A stretch of DNA of 64,000 nucleotides. Source: Methylotuvimicrobium sp. KM2. Its GTDB lineage: Bacteria > Pseudomonadota > Gammaproteobacteria > Methylococcales > Methylomonadaceae. How positions within the stretch are numbered: the stretch's first letter is position 1; every line of letters starts with the position of its first letter. Below, piece after piece: positions 8,662-16,331 of this stretch. The notes beneath the pieces were generated by a model, which ran no database searches, was not told where the DNA came from, and saw nothing but the letters and a program-made list of their open reading frames with translations. The DNA is taken from the NCBI RefSeq assembly GCF_038051925.1, contig NZ_CP150634.1:2294001-2358000 (forward strand). Reading direction: 5' to 3'. A program made the position numbers and the translations under genes.

Positions 8662-9861
8662 TCAAACTATTCCACGCGCAACAGCCCAATAAATGCCGCG
8701 ATTAAACGTTTTACGCATTAAGCCCCCGAGCTTGGTAGGTGGGGCGACCTGTACATCATGTTTATAGTCGTACCACAGCGGCATGCCCGCTTCCAATCCC
8801 ATTTGAGCGATTGCCTGTACTTTCCCATCATAGATAGCAGAGGTATAGCCACGACGAATTTCCGAAGCGATATTTTCCACAACAACAGGTGATTGGTTAT
8901 GGCAAGTGCCACCGGCTTTACTAACGGGTAAATCAACGGTATCTCCCATCACATAGACATTATCGGCACCGAACATTTTCAAGGTTTCAAAGTCGGTAGG
9001 TAACCAACCTTCATTATTTTGTGCTTGTGACTTGCCCGAATTAATGACGGCATCTACCGCGCGAATAGGCGGCGTAGCCATTAAAATATCGAATTCTTGA
9101 GATTTACCTTCTTCCGAATAAGCAATTTTTGCTTCGGGATCAACCTTATCTAAAGTAAAACCGCGTTGATATTTAATGTTTTTACTATCGAAAATGGTAG
9201 GCAACACATCGCAGGTTGGTTTCTGCAAAAATAAACAATTACGCAATAATTGAGACACGGTTGGATAGCTGTAAATAATCTCTACACGGTCTCGCACGCC
9301 GCGTTTACGCAAATATTCATCAAGCATTAACGTGGTTTCGATAGGGGCAATGCCGCATTGATGAGGTACGTTCGGGGTCTTGGGAAAATTGACAGTGATA
9401 AATATACGGCCCTCTTCGATGGTGCGTAATTTATGAGCGAGTTGTTGTGCCGCTTTAGTCTGATAAAAATGATCGCCTGCCTCTTTCAACCCTTCAATAC
9501 GTTCCGGTGCTGGAATACAGCCGGTAGAAATAACCAGATACTCATAATCGTAGCGCTTGCCGCTTTCACAGAGGACACGATTTTGCTCAAATTCGAAACT
9601 TTCAACGCCATCGACATGAAAAATAATTTCCGGGCGTAATAACGAACGTTGTTTACGCACCAGTTCATGCGGATGATAGGCATTGAAAGCCACATACATA
9701 TTGGCCGGCTTGTAAATATGGTTAGGGGAATTTGAGAGCATCATGATCTCAATTTCGCCTTTTAGGATTTCCGGATAAAATTTAGCGACTAAATTATTGG
9801 CGGTCATTGTGCCGCCAATCCCACCGCCAATGACGATAATGCGTTTTGTCGAGCTAGTCAT
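8662..9861 (-). CDS. sqr: Sulfide:quinone oxidoreductase-like flavoprotein
   Basis: 399 residues with an N-terminal FAD-binding motif GGGIGGTMTANNL at about 12-24 and a second dinucleotide-fold region. The cysteines C115 (ISTGC), C169 (PHQCGIAP) and C320 (GGTCHNQ) match the three redox cysteines of sulfide:quinone oxidoreductases, and VYVMGDT is the C-terminal FAD motif. The family oxidises sulfide to sulfane sulfur and passes electrons to the quinone pool at the membrane. The C-terminus (KTFNRGIYWAVARGIV) is amphipathic and may attach to the membrane. It is co-transcribed with DUF4242, 4Fe-4S and DUF1641 genes and lies near a rhodanese gene, which supports sulfide detoxification over other NADH dehydrogenase-like roles. 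Confidence 0.88.
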   Translation of the reverse strand: MTSSTKRIIVIGGGIGGTMTANNLVAKFYPEILKGEIEIMMLSNSPNHIYKPANMYVAFNAYHPHELVRKQRSLLRPEIIFHVDGVESFEFEQNRVLCESGKRYDYEYLVISTGCIPAPERIEGLKEAGDHFYQTKAAQQLAHKLRTIEEGRIFITVNFPKTPNVPHQCGIAPIETTLMLDEYLRKRGVRDRVEIIYSYPTVSQLLRNCLFLQKPTCDVLPTIFDSKNIKYQRGFTLDKVDPEAKIAYSEEGKSQEFDILMATPPIRAVDAVINSGKSQAQNNEGWLPTDFETLKMFGADNVYVMGDTVDLPVSKAGGTCHNQSPVVVENIASEIRRGYTSAIYDGKVQAIAQMGLEAGMPLWYDYKHDVQVAPPTKLGGLMRKTFNRGIYWAVARGIV

Positions 9862-9958
9862 AATGACTCCTTCAATTGTTTATTCAGTGAAGGGGCAACG
9901 TGTTAGGCGCATTAATAATGAATACCTTGCGCCATGTGCAAGAAGCCTCGTTTTTTAG

Positions 9959-10138
9959 TCAGTCGACGCGGTTGAGCGCACCGGAAGGACATTGATTGAT
10001 AACTTTAACGACTTCAGCGTCAGTCGCTTTGTCTAGTTCGATCACGAATTGTTCGTCTACCACTTTAAATACCTCGGGCAGAGATTTGACACAGTTGCCG
10101 GAATGAGAGCATGTTTGTTTATCCCATTGTATTTTCAT
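9959..10138 (-). CDS. Small 4Fe-4S mono-cluster protein (59 residues)
   Basis: A short gene that a length cut-off would miss. It starts at ATG 10138 (MKIQWDKQTC) and ends with a TGA at 9959-9961. Cysteines fall as CSHSGNC near the N-terminus and CPSG near the C-terminus, typical of the divergent YjdI/Fer4_19 type of single iron-sulfur cluster protein. It sits 5 bases after the DUF4242 gene and about 100 bases before the sqr-like gene, all on the same strand. It may carry electrons for, or modulate, the sulfide oxidation step. The number of cluster ligands visible (C10, C16, C50) is three, so the fourth ligand, or a 3Fe-4S cluster, is uncertain. Confidence 0.85.
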   Translation of the reverse strand: MKIQWDKQTCSHSGNCVKSLPEVFKVVDEQFVIELDKATDAEVVKVINQCPSGALNRVD

Positions 10139-10143
10139 GATGC

Positions 10144-10428
10144 TTAGCCTCTGTTATTTTCAGCTGTTGTTGGGTTAATCATGGTTTTTACTTCGGCAAT
10201 CGAATTGGCCGGAAACTCACCACGCTCCGCATGGGTTTTAATGCTTTGTTTATCGGGGGCAATGTAAATGCAATAGATTTTGTCGTCTGTCACATAACTT
10301 TCCACCCACTGAATTTGCGGCCCCATGTCGTTCAGAATACAGCAGGACTTTTGTGAAATTTGTTGCAGTTCTGCGGCGTTTAATTGGCCTGCATTAGGGA
10401 TTTCTCGTTCAATAATATATTTAGGCAT
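10144..10428 (-). CDS. DUF4242 domain protein
   Basis: 94 residues beginning MPKYIIEREIPNAG, the characteristic start of DUF4242 proteins (small ferredoxin-like-fold proteins, some described as nickel-binding). A pair of cysteines (KSCCIL) and the segment WVESYVTDDKIYCIYIAPD are typical. It is the first gene of the sulfide operon, starting 21 bases from an operator-like site. Its function within sulfide metabolism is not known. Confidence 0.85.
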   Translation of the reverse strand: MPKYIIEREIPNAGQLNAAELQQISQKSCCILNDMGPQIQWVESYVTDDKIYCIYIAPDKQSIKTHAERGEFPANSIAEVKTMINPTTAENNRG

Positions 10429-10448
10429 ATTGTCTCCTATACTGTTAT

Positions 10449-10463
10449 ATGACCAGTCGTCTG
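10449..10463. promoter_or_regulatory. Operator-like site before the DUF4242-sqr operon
   Basis: The sequence ATGACCAGTCGTCTG lies 21-35 bases upstream of the DUF4242 start codon. It shares the GACCRGTCGT core with the sites at 10971-10985 and 11654-11677. Because the strongest version sits directly before the tetR gene, the local TetR repressor is the likely ligand. This is inference from motif sharing and equal spacing. Confidence 0.65.
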
Positions 10464-10474
10464 AGATTGGTTGT

Positions 10475-10510
10475 TTAAAAAACGATATAAGCCATCATGG
10501 CCATATCGTT
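10475..10510 (-). terminator. Rho-independent terminator after the rhodanese gene
   Basis: Read on the minus strand, AACGATAT pairs with ATATCGTT and an inner GCCAT/ATGGC pair strengthens the stem; a run of T follows at once. It lies about 45 bases beyond the rhodanese stop codon and before the next promoter region. The rhodanese gene is therefore probably a separate transcript from the downstream sqr operon. Confidence 0.7.
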
Positions 10511-10552
10511 TGAAAGTTTGTTCGTTAAACAGTCTTGTTAAATGCGTGACGC

Positions 10553-10948
10553 TTAAGTTTGTGGTGGAATTTTCACGGCTAATTCGGCCTCTTTCCAGGC
10601 TGTAATACCGCCATTAATATTCCTGATATTTTTAAAGCCCATTTGTTGCATCACAGCCGCCGCCATGGCAGAGCGCCCCGAACTGGCACAAAGTAGTAGC
10701 CATTTTTTATCGCGATCCATTAATTCTTCACGACGACCTGCGTATTGGCGGTCTGCCGCCGCTTCCAGTATGCCGCGCGGAATATTTAACGCGCCCTCAA
10801 TAGTACCTGACATAAATTCGGCAGGTTCGCGCACATCCAATACCTGATAACCTTCATCCAATAGAGATTTAACATTTAGTACCTCTATTTCGTGTATTTG
10901 TGATTTTGCTTGTTTAACAAAATCCATTAAGGTTTTTTCTTCGCTCAT
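10553..10948 (-). CDS. Rhodanese-like sulfurtransferase
   Basis: 131 residues forming one rhodanese domain. It has the substrate-fold motifs DVREPAEF (about 38-45) and IEGALNIP, and an active-site loop CASSGRS with the catalytic cysteine at residue 87. Single-domain rhodaneses of this kind move sulfane sulfur from thiosulfate, polysulfide or glutathione persulfide to an acceptor such as cyanide or a protein thiol. There is no signal peptide, so it acts in the cytoplasm. It has its own operator-like site 23-37 bases upstream and a terminator downstream. Together with the sqr-like gene this makes a sulfide-to-sulfane-sulfur handling set. Confidence 0.93.
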   Translation of the reverse strand: MSEEKTLMDFVKQAKSQIHEIEVLNVKSLLDEGYQVLDVREPAEFMSGTIEGALNIPRGILEAAADRQYAGRREELMDRDKKWLLLCASSGRSAMAAAVMQQMGFKNIRNINGGITAWKEAELAVKIPPQT

Positions 10949-10970
10949 ATCAAATCCCCATAGTTAATAG

Positions 10971-10985
10971 TTGACCGGTCGTCTT
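10971..10985. promoter_or_regulatory. Operator-like site before the rhodanese gene
   Basis: TTGACCGGTCGTCTT, with the palindromic core GACCGGTC, lies 23-37 bases upstream of the rhodanese ATG, almost the same distance as the related site before the DUF4242 gene. It probably binds the adjacent TetR-family regulator. Confidence 0.7.
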
Positions 10986-11041
10986 GCGGGTAGGCAAAAA
11001 AAGATCTAAGCAACCGGCGTTTGTGTCGACTTACCTTGCTC

Positions 11042-11644
11042 CTAATCTAAATTGGACTTGGCAACAAAATAATCATTCAGTAAGGTATCGCAAAACTCTT
11101 GCAAAGGTTGCACGGATTGTTCAATTTTCATCCGTAACAACGCGCCTTGCCAGTTATTTACCAACAAGTTAGCCATAATTTCAGCGTTCCGATCAGTACG
11201 TACCGTGCCTTCTTTTTGTGCTTGCAGTAATGCTTTATGTTGCAGCACTTTGTAGCGTTCAACGGCAGACTTTAGCGCCTGATTGCACCGTTCACTGGTA
11301 TCGCCAATTTCACCCATCAGGTTACCCAATAAGCATCCACCTTTGTATCCATTCTTTTCCACTGCAACAATAAGCTCCGCATAGTAGTTTTTTAAAGCAG
11401 AGAGCGGGTCAACCTGTGAGTGTTGTAGGTGCTTCGTTAAGAGCTGTATAAATGGCTCCATATAATGAGTAATGGCTTGAGCAGCAAATTCTTCTTTGCT
11501 ATCAAAGTAGCTATAAAATGAACCCTTGGGCACCTGTACGGCATTTACAATTTCGTTAATACCGGTTGCATGATAGCCCTGGTTCATCAACAGGTAAACA
11601 CCCTGATCTAGTAATTTTGTGCGTTTGGAGAGTTTGCTGTTCAT
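11042..11644 (-). CDS. TetR family regulator of the sulfide module
   Basis: 200 residues counted from MNSKLSKRTKLL. The open frame extends 60 codons further upstream, but that part runs through the palindromic operator and looks non-coding, so ATG 11644 is chosen. The N-terminal helix-turn-helix (GINEIVNAVQVPKGSFYSYF) is typical of TetR repressors. The C-terminal ligand domain contains cysteines in GGCLLGN and SERCNQ that could sense persulfide or sulfane sulfur. A 24-bp perfect palindrome directly before the start indicates autoregulation, and related sites precede the rhodanese and sqr-operon genes. The sulfur ligand is inferred only from gene context. Confidence 0.9.
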   Translation of the reverse strand: MNSKLSKRTKLLDQGVYLLMNQGYHATGINEIVNAVQVPKGSFYSYFDSKEEFAAQAITHYMEPFIQLLTKHLQHSQVDPLSALKNYYAELIVAVEKNGYKGGCLLGNLMGEIGDTSERCNQALKSAVERYKVLQHKALLQAQKEGTVRTDRNAEIMANLLVNNWQGALLRMKIEQSVQPLQEFCDTLLNDYFVAKSNLD

Positions 11645-11653
11645 AGTGGGTAC

Positions 11654-11677
11654 AAATATACGACCGGTCGTATATTT
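11654..11677. promoter_or_regulatory. 24-bp perfect palindromic operator before tetR
   Basis: A perfect inverted repeat of 24 bp centred on ATACGACCGGTCGTAT, 10-33 bases upstream of the tetR start. Size, symmetry and location are those of a classical TetR autoregulatory operator. Its GACCGGTCGT core recurs upstream of the two neighbouring sulfur gene units. Confidence 0.85.
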
Positions 11678-12340
11678 TGTCAATAATTTTTTTCCGACAA
11701 GGGTTAGTCGCAGCGTAAATTCAGTACTGATTAATGGTATATAAAGAATTCTGTTTTTTATCTTATTACGCATGGCTTCGCCTAAGATGCCATCGAATAT
11801 TTTGAGGTTGATAATGATGAGCACATTCGCAGCATGATGGAAGACGATAACAATGAATATCGATTCGCTAAAATTTGATGCCGACGATCGACCGCTTTCG
11901 GTATTGCAGCTGCCCTAGGTTGATAGTCTTGACTATCTCATTTTGGCCGGTAAGTGACCGATCCATAAGGGCTTAGGTTAATATTGGCGGGGTCGCCATG
12001 GTACGCACAGCTTACCCTGCAAAGTTCCGGCGATTGCGTGATTTTGCCGTCGCATTGGATGGCCAACAGCGTATTTCAAAGAGATGTGTATAACGGCAAG
12101 CGCTGGTGCGTGAGAACGATAGGGGGGGTGAATAATTACATTCTTCATGTAATATGTAACTATATGTTCTTCATCGTTATTTAGTAGTATTGAATACTTT
12201 CTCAGGTTCTCTGGTTTGAGAAACCCTTCACGTAAGCTCTTGCTTACCGGTTACGAGAAGCTCTTGCCCTGAGCTCTTGTCGAAGGGGGAGCTTCTCGTA
12301 CTGCACAGGACGGGGCTGCAAACTTCGTCCTCTTCGAATA
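11678..12340. other. Non-coding stretch between tetR and the eCIS locus
   Basis: No supported gene. From 11930 to 12150 there are degraded repeat pieces: GCCATGGTACGCACAGC, also seen near 60701, and a GGGGTGAATAATTACA tail, also seen near 1024. Around 12198-12222 a TTCTCA...TGAGAA dyad is present, followed by the hairpins listed next. Confidence 0.5.
12232..12299. repeat. REP-like palindromes upstream of the eCIS locus
   Basis: GTAAGC/GCTTAC (12232-12247) is followed by a longer inverted repeat, ACGAGAAGCTC...GAGCTTCTCGT (12253-12299), which encloses the phrase CTTGCCCTGAG...GTCGAAGG. The same composite recurs at 51753-51792, and a related phrase occurs inside hsdS at 45084-45127, so this is a dispersed family. 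Confidence 0.75.
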
Positions 12341-12462
12341 CAGACTGTAACAGTCTGTAACACTCTGATGTTACAGATTTCAACTCCCTGTTAATAAAGT
12401 AAATTCTATTCGATTGTTCAGCCTTACTTCGCTAACTGTAACCATCTGCTGTTACAGTTAGC
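12341..12462. promoter_or_regulatory. Array of CTGTAAC/GTTACAG dyads before the eCIS operon
   Basis: Three dyads share one half-site. They are CAGACTGTAACAGTCTG (12341-12357); CTGTAAC-N8-GTTACAG (12355-12376); and GCTAACTGTAAC-N8-GTTACAGTTAGC (12431-12462), which has 12-bp perfect arms. The repeated spacing of eight bases between half-sites suggests a dimeric regulator bound at several sites rather than terminators, since no T-run follows. The array lies 107 to 228 bases before the first eCIS start codon and is the best candidate control region of the operon. Confidence 0.6.
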
Positions 12463-12568
12463 AAAACGTAACGAATTTAAAATAATGTATTTCTTATATA
12501 AATCAATGCATTAACTATTATCGTCTCGCATGGCAATGTTTTTGCCTTTATTCTTGAAAGGCAGTTCC

Positions 12569-13240
12569 ATGAATAATCTCGATAATAGGAAGCACCGCAT
12601 GATCGCACATGCTCTGACGATAGTACTGAATGAACTCAATCGGCATTTGACCGACCATTACGGGTCGGATGTCATGAATGTCGGGCGTTTGGGGAACCTA
12701 GCCGACGGTTTCGGTAACGGGGCGGGCGCGAATCCGCGTGATGTGCTTTATTTATCGCTGGTCAACATCAAGGAAGAAAAAACCTTGAAGAACGTGCCGC
12801 ACTTCACGCGCAACGACGTTACGCTCCGTACTGTCTATGAAAACCCGCCGACCTTTCTCAATTTTCAAATACTGATCGTCGCCTCTCACAGCAATTACAC
12901 CAATGCTTTGTTGATGCTATCGCGGGCGATACGGTTTTTTCAGGCGCAAAATGTCTTTACGCAGGATACGGTTGACCCCGCGTCGATTTCGAATAACTCG
13001 CCCGCCAATCCGCTCGATCAACTCGAGTCGTTCAAACTGATTTTCGATCTGTATTCTCCGACGATGGAGGAAGTCAATCACCTCTGGGGGACCTTGGGCG
13101 GTAAACAATACCCTTTCGCGATCTACGTACTGCGTATGTTGGATTTGAAATTCCGTGCGGTCAAAAGCGAGAGGGGCGTTATTACCGAAGTCGTTCAGGA
13201 TTTCCGGCACAAATCCGGATTGGCGGCCGCCAATGAGTGA
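12569..13240 (+). CDS. eCIS cap/terminator protein, Pvc16-like (DUF4255)
   Basis: 223 residues beginning MNNLDNRKHRMIAH. An in-frame start 13 codons upstream exists, but this ATG has the ribosome site GAAAGGCAG and gives the normal N-terminus. The sequence carries the DUF4255 (Pvc16 N-terminal) pattern: an initial helix ALTIVLNELNRHL, then DVLYLSLVNIKEE, PPTFLNFQILIVASHSNYTNALLMLSRAIRFFQ and KQYPFAIYVLRMLDLKFRA. In Photorhabdus virulence cassettes and the antifeeding prophage, Pvc16/Afp16 caps the tube and sets its length. It opens the eCIS operon, and its stop overlaps the start of the next gene. Confidence 0.9.
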   Translation: MNNLDNRKHRMIAHALTIVLNELNRHLTDHYGSDVMNVGRLGNLADGFGNGAGANPRDVLYLSLVNIKEEKTLKNVPHFTRNDVTLRTVYENPPTFLNFQILIVASHSNYTNALLMLSRAIRFFQAQNVFTQDTVDPASISNNSPANPLDQLESFKLIFDLYSPTMEEVNHLWGTLGGKQYPFAIYVLRMLDLKFRAVKSERGVITEVVQDFRHKSGLAAANE

Positions 13241-14240
13241 ACAAATTCGCGTTAAATATCGGCGCCTCTTCGAAGTGAAGGTGCTGCATCACTATTGGCT
13301 GGACGACGGTGCGACCGTATTCGATAAGATCGCCGACCCGCTGAAAAAGCAACAACGCTTATCCTCTTATGACGTTCGCACTTTTCTTGAGATTCGTCCG
13401 ACCCCAAAAACGGAGAAACAGCTGGAAACCTATCGGGCTATTGTGATCAATAGCACTTTAGGCGTGATAGCCGCGGTTCCGGAAGAGGCGGTTATCGCTA
13501 AAGATGCGCTTTTCGAGTTCGCGGTTATCGTGCGTAACCCGGCATTCATCAATTACACCGCGTTGACGTTGAGACCGCAACGCATCGTCGATCTTTACGA
13601 TGCCGAACAAGGCAAGCGTTATTGGTACAAAGAAAACATTCCGGTCTTATCGAATCTGACCGGTGCCTCCCGAGGCGCCGGCGACGATGAAGTCCTGTTT
13701 TTATCCAAGGAATTTCCGGCAATTGCCAATGACGATCTCGCCGAAGCGATGGGTTTATCGGGCAATTTGCTGACACAGCTTAGCGCAGATCAGCCGGGCG
13801 ATCTTCTTCATACGATTACCGATCAAGCCGGGCTTTGGCCGGTTTATGTGCATCAAGGCGATGTTCCGGTTCTGGAAGTGCCGGAGATAGAGGGCGAGAT
13901 TTTTCGCGGTATTGCCTTGGATTCAAATCTTCCGAAAGATGTATTTGCGCTGATACGCTTGCATGCCGAAAGACCGGATGATGGTCGATTCAGTTTGATC
14001 GATAGTCAGGGCAGGGCAAGACAAGCCGCGCCTTCGTTTCATGTGCGACTAAAAAATCGCTCGACATTTTGGCAATATTTAAACCAGGGTAACGGTTCCT
14101 TGGAATTCGAAACCGTCGAGCCGTTGCCCTCAACTTATTTCGGCAATGCCGGAAATCGCCGCAAACCCTCCGAAAACTCAGTCAAGCCGGTTTTAAGCGG
14201 CGATAGAGTGATTAAACTCGTTTCGGAGATTTATGAGTAA
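13233..14240 (+). CDS. eCIS-associated protein of unknown function
   Basis: 335 residues starting at MSEQIRVKYRRLFEVKVLHHYW. The ATG overlaps the end of the preceding gene by eight bases, so translation is coupled. A longer upstream extension in the same frame lies wholly within the DUF4255 gene and is ignored. The protein is a predicted alpha/beta protein with no signal peptide or membrane segment, and I recognise no catalytic motif. Its position between the cap protein and the sheath is unusual compared with the Pvc order, where no such gene is found. It may be an extra structural or collar component, or an assembly chaperone. Function unassigned. Confidence 0.8.
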   Translation: MSEQIRVKYRRLFEVKVLHHYWLDDGATVFDKIADPLKKQQRLSSYDVRTFLEIRPTPKTEKQLETYRAIVINSTLGVIAAVPEEAVIAKDALFEFAVIVRNPAFINYTALTLRPQRIVDLYDAEQGKRYWYKENIPVLSNLTGASRGAGDDEVLFLSKEFPAIANDDLAEAMGLSGNLLTQLSADQPGDLLHTITDQAGLWPVYVHQGDVPVLEVPEIEGEIFRGIALDSNLPKDVFALIRLHAERPDDGRFSLIDSQGRARQAAPSFHVRLKNRSTFWQYLNQGNGSLEFETVEPLPSTYFGNAGNRRKPSENSVKPVLSGDRVIKLVSEIYE

Positions 14241-14265
14241 TCTTTAATAGGAATCGGTAATTATC

Positions 14266-16218
14266 ATGGCTACAGCGTATAAAACTCCAGGCGTTTATAT
14301 CGAGGAAATTCCGAAATTCCCTCCGTCCATTGCACCGGTCGAAACCGCGATTCCCGCGTTTATCGGTTACACCGAGAAGGCGGATAAAATCAAGCCCGGT
14401 GATCTCCTCAATGTTCCGACAAAAATCGGTTCGATTGCCGAATATGAGGCCTATTTCGGATTTGGTGCGGAACCGGCGATTGCCAAAGTCAGTTTGGATG
14501 ACAACAAGAACTTTGAATCGGCCGACATGAATAATCGTTTTTTCATGTATGAGAGTTTACGCTTGTTTTATACCAATGGCGGCGGAGATTGTTTTATTGT
14601 CTCGACAGGAACTTACGAGGCCGCAGGCAAGATAGTCGGCGATTTTACCGGGACGGGAAAAGGCATCGATACGCTCAACAAAGTAGACGAACCGACGATC
14701 TTAGTTTTTCCCGACAATTCCTTGTTGACCACCGGCAACGACTTTTACGGAGTCTACGATGCGGCACTGCAACAATGCGGTAAGTTGATGGATCGCGTCG
14801 GGCTGTTTCATCTTAAGGAAGACGACCCGAAAGGCACGGAATTCCGCTCCGGTGTAGGCATCAAAGATCTAAAATACGGCGCGGCTTATACGCCTTGGAT
14901 AACCGTCAATTTCCCTAAAAATGTTAAGTTTCGTCATTTCAAAAATGTCATCTTTAAAGGTTCCACACATTTCGATTTAGCGGATCTGACCGACGATGCA
15001 GCGATTAAGGTATTAATCGATGATTTTGAACAAGTCATCGATGATGTCGATAAGGTCGTTTCGGCAAATGCAACGCTGGCCAATCCTGCGCAAACCTTAA
15101 GAGAACGATTTACCTCGCTAGAAGGAGGCTATTTAGAGAACAAGACACCTGCTAATTTTATGCAGCTGATTAACTTTTTGTTTTCGGTTGCGCGTAGTAT
15201 CGATGTGTTGGTGGGTGCCGGCAGTAATGCACTGGAAAATGCCGACTTACAAACCGGGTTGCAAAATTTGATTGCCTCGACGCTGAAAGGATTCTATTCG
15301 GAATTGATCGCTTACGATAAAGAACTCGACGGCGAAATTGGTACATACAACCCACAATTCCAAACAGGAACCCCGCCTTCCGCCGCTGAGTGGGATGACA
15401 TTTTCGGCGCCGGCGCGCCGGGCGCATCATCGGTAATACCGGGTAGCGCTACGACCAACGCGGCAAAAATGGACAGCGTATTACCGTTGGCGAGAGCGCT
15501 ATTCGACTCGATCAATAATGCGTGGCTTAGCGGCATAGTCGGCACCGCTCATATATTGGAGAATCAAAAGCACGACGGCTTGCTCAATGCCTATCCTCTC
15601 TATAAAACGATATTGACCGGTATCCAAAACACTAACACCAGCGTTCCTCCTTCAGGTGCGATTGCCGGAATTTATGCCTTTGTCGATCGAACCCGAGGTG
15701 TATGGAAGGCGCCGGCTAACGTGAGCGTATCCGGCATTATCGGCCCGAAAGACTCGTTTACGGCATCCGAGCTCGATGCGCTCAATATTGATGTCAATAG
15801 CGGTAAGTCGATCAATGCCATCCGTTTTTTTACCGGTAAAGGTACGTTGGTTTTCGGAGCTAGAACCTTGGCCGGCAACGACAACGAATGGCGGTATGTC
15901 AGCGTCCGGCGTTTTTTCAACATGGTCGAGGAAAGCACTAAAAAGGCGACCGAACAATTCGTTTTCGAACCGAACGACGCGAATACTTGGGTCAAGGTTC
16001 AGGCGATGATCGAAAACTTCTTGACCGTGCTATGGCGGCAAGGCGCGTTGCAAGGCATCAAGCCGGAGCATGCCTTTTATGTCGCGGTGGGCTTGGGTAA
16101 AACGATGACGCCGCTCGATATTTTGGAAGGCCGGATGATTATCGAAATCGGCATGGCGGCGGTTAGGCCGGCCGAATTCATCATTCTCAGATTCTCGCAC
16201 AAAATGCCCGAATCCTGA
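14266..16218 (+). CDS. Contractile sheath protein (Pvc2-like)
   Basis: 650 residues beginning ATAYKTPGVYIEEIPKFPPS, the hallmark N-terminus of phage and eCIS tail sheath proteins. The C-terminal subdomain follows the family pattern: GVWKAPANVSVSG, INAIRFFTGKGTLVFGARTLAG, WRYVSVRRFFNMVEES and a final AEFIILRFSHKM. Sheath subunits polymerise around the tube and contract to drive it into the target. At 650 residues it is longer than Pvc2. A large surface-exposed insertion is likely in the central part (about residues 110-480), which contains Ala/Gly-rich linkers near residue 390. It is followed by a hairpin before the tube gene. Confidence 0.96.
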   Translation: MATAYKTPGVYIEEIPKFPPSIAPVETAIPAFIGYTEKADKIKPGDLLNVPTKIGSIAEYEAYFGFGAEPAIAKVSLDDNKNFESADMNNRFFMYESLRLFYTNGGGDCFIVSTGTYEAAGKIVGDFTGTGKGIDTLNKVDEPTILVFPDNSLLTTGNDFYGVYDAALQQCGKLMDRVGLFHLKEDDPKGTEFRSGVGIKDLKYGAAYTPWITVNFPKNVKFRHFKNVIFKGSTHFDLADLTDDAAIKVLIDDFEQVIDDVDKVVSANATLANPAQTLRERFTSLEGGYLENKTPANFMQLINFLFSVARSIDVLVGAGSNALENADLQTGLQNLIASTLKGFYSELIAYDKELDGEIGTYNPQFQTGTPPSAAEWDDIFGAGAPGASSVIPGSATTNAAKMDSVLPLARALFDSINNAWLSGIVGTAHILENQKHDGLLNAYPLYKTILTGIQNTNTSVPPSGAIAGIYAFVDRTRGVWKAPANVSVSGIIGPKDSFTASELDALNIDVNSGKSINAIRFFTGKGTLVFGARTLAGNDNEWRYVSVRRFFNMVEESTKKATEQFVFEPNDANTWVKVQAMIENFLTVLWRQGALQGIKPEHAFYVAVGLGKTMTPLDILEGRMIIEIGMAAVRPAEFIILRFSHKMPES

Positions 16219-16222
16219 TTTT

Positions 16223-16291
16223 ACCCAGCTTTAACAAATATCGTTTCTACGGCTTATGTTATTGAGTCTCCATTAAATGTTAAGGCTGGGT
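16223..16291 (+). promoter_or_regulatory. Long-loop hairpin between sheath and tube genes
   Basis: ACCCAGCTTTAACA at 16223-16236 can pair with TGTTAAGGCTGGGT at 16278-16291 over 14 positions, with one G-U pair, around a 41-base loop. It lies in the 113-base gap between the sheath and first tube genes, the only sizeable gap in the first half of the operon. With no T-run it is unlikely to be a strong terminator. It may protect a processed transcript or tune the sheath-to-tube ratio. Confidence 0.55.
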
Positions 16292-16331
16292 TTAGCGGCC
16301 GACATACTTTAGCAAACAAGAGGGAATCATC

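Noticed and set aside
11984..12184. 66-residue plus-strand frame
   Set aside because: Built from degraded repeat fragments also found near 60700 and 1024; no homology pattern.
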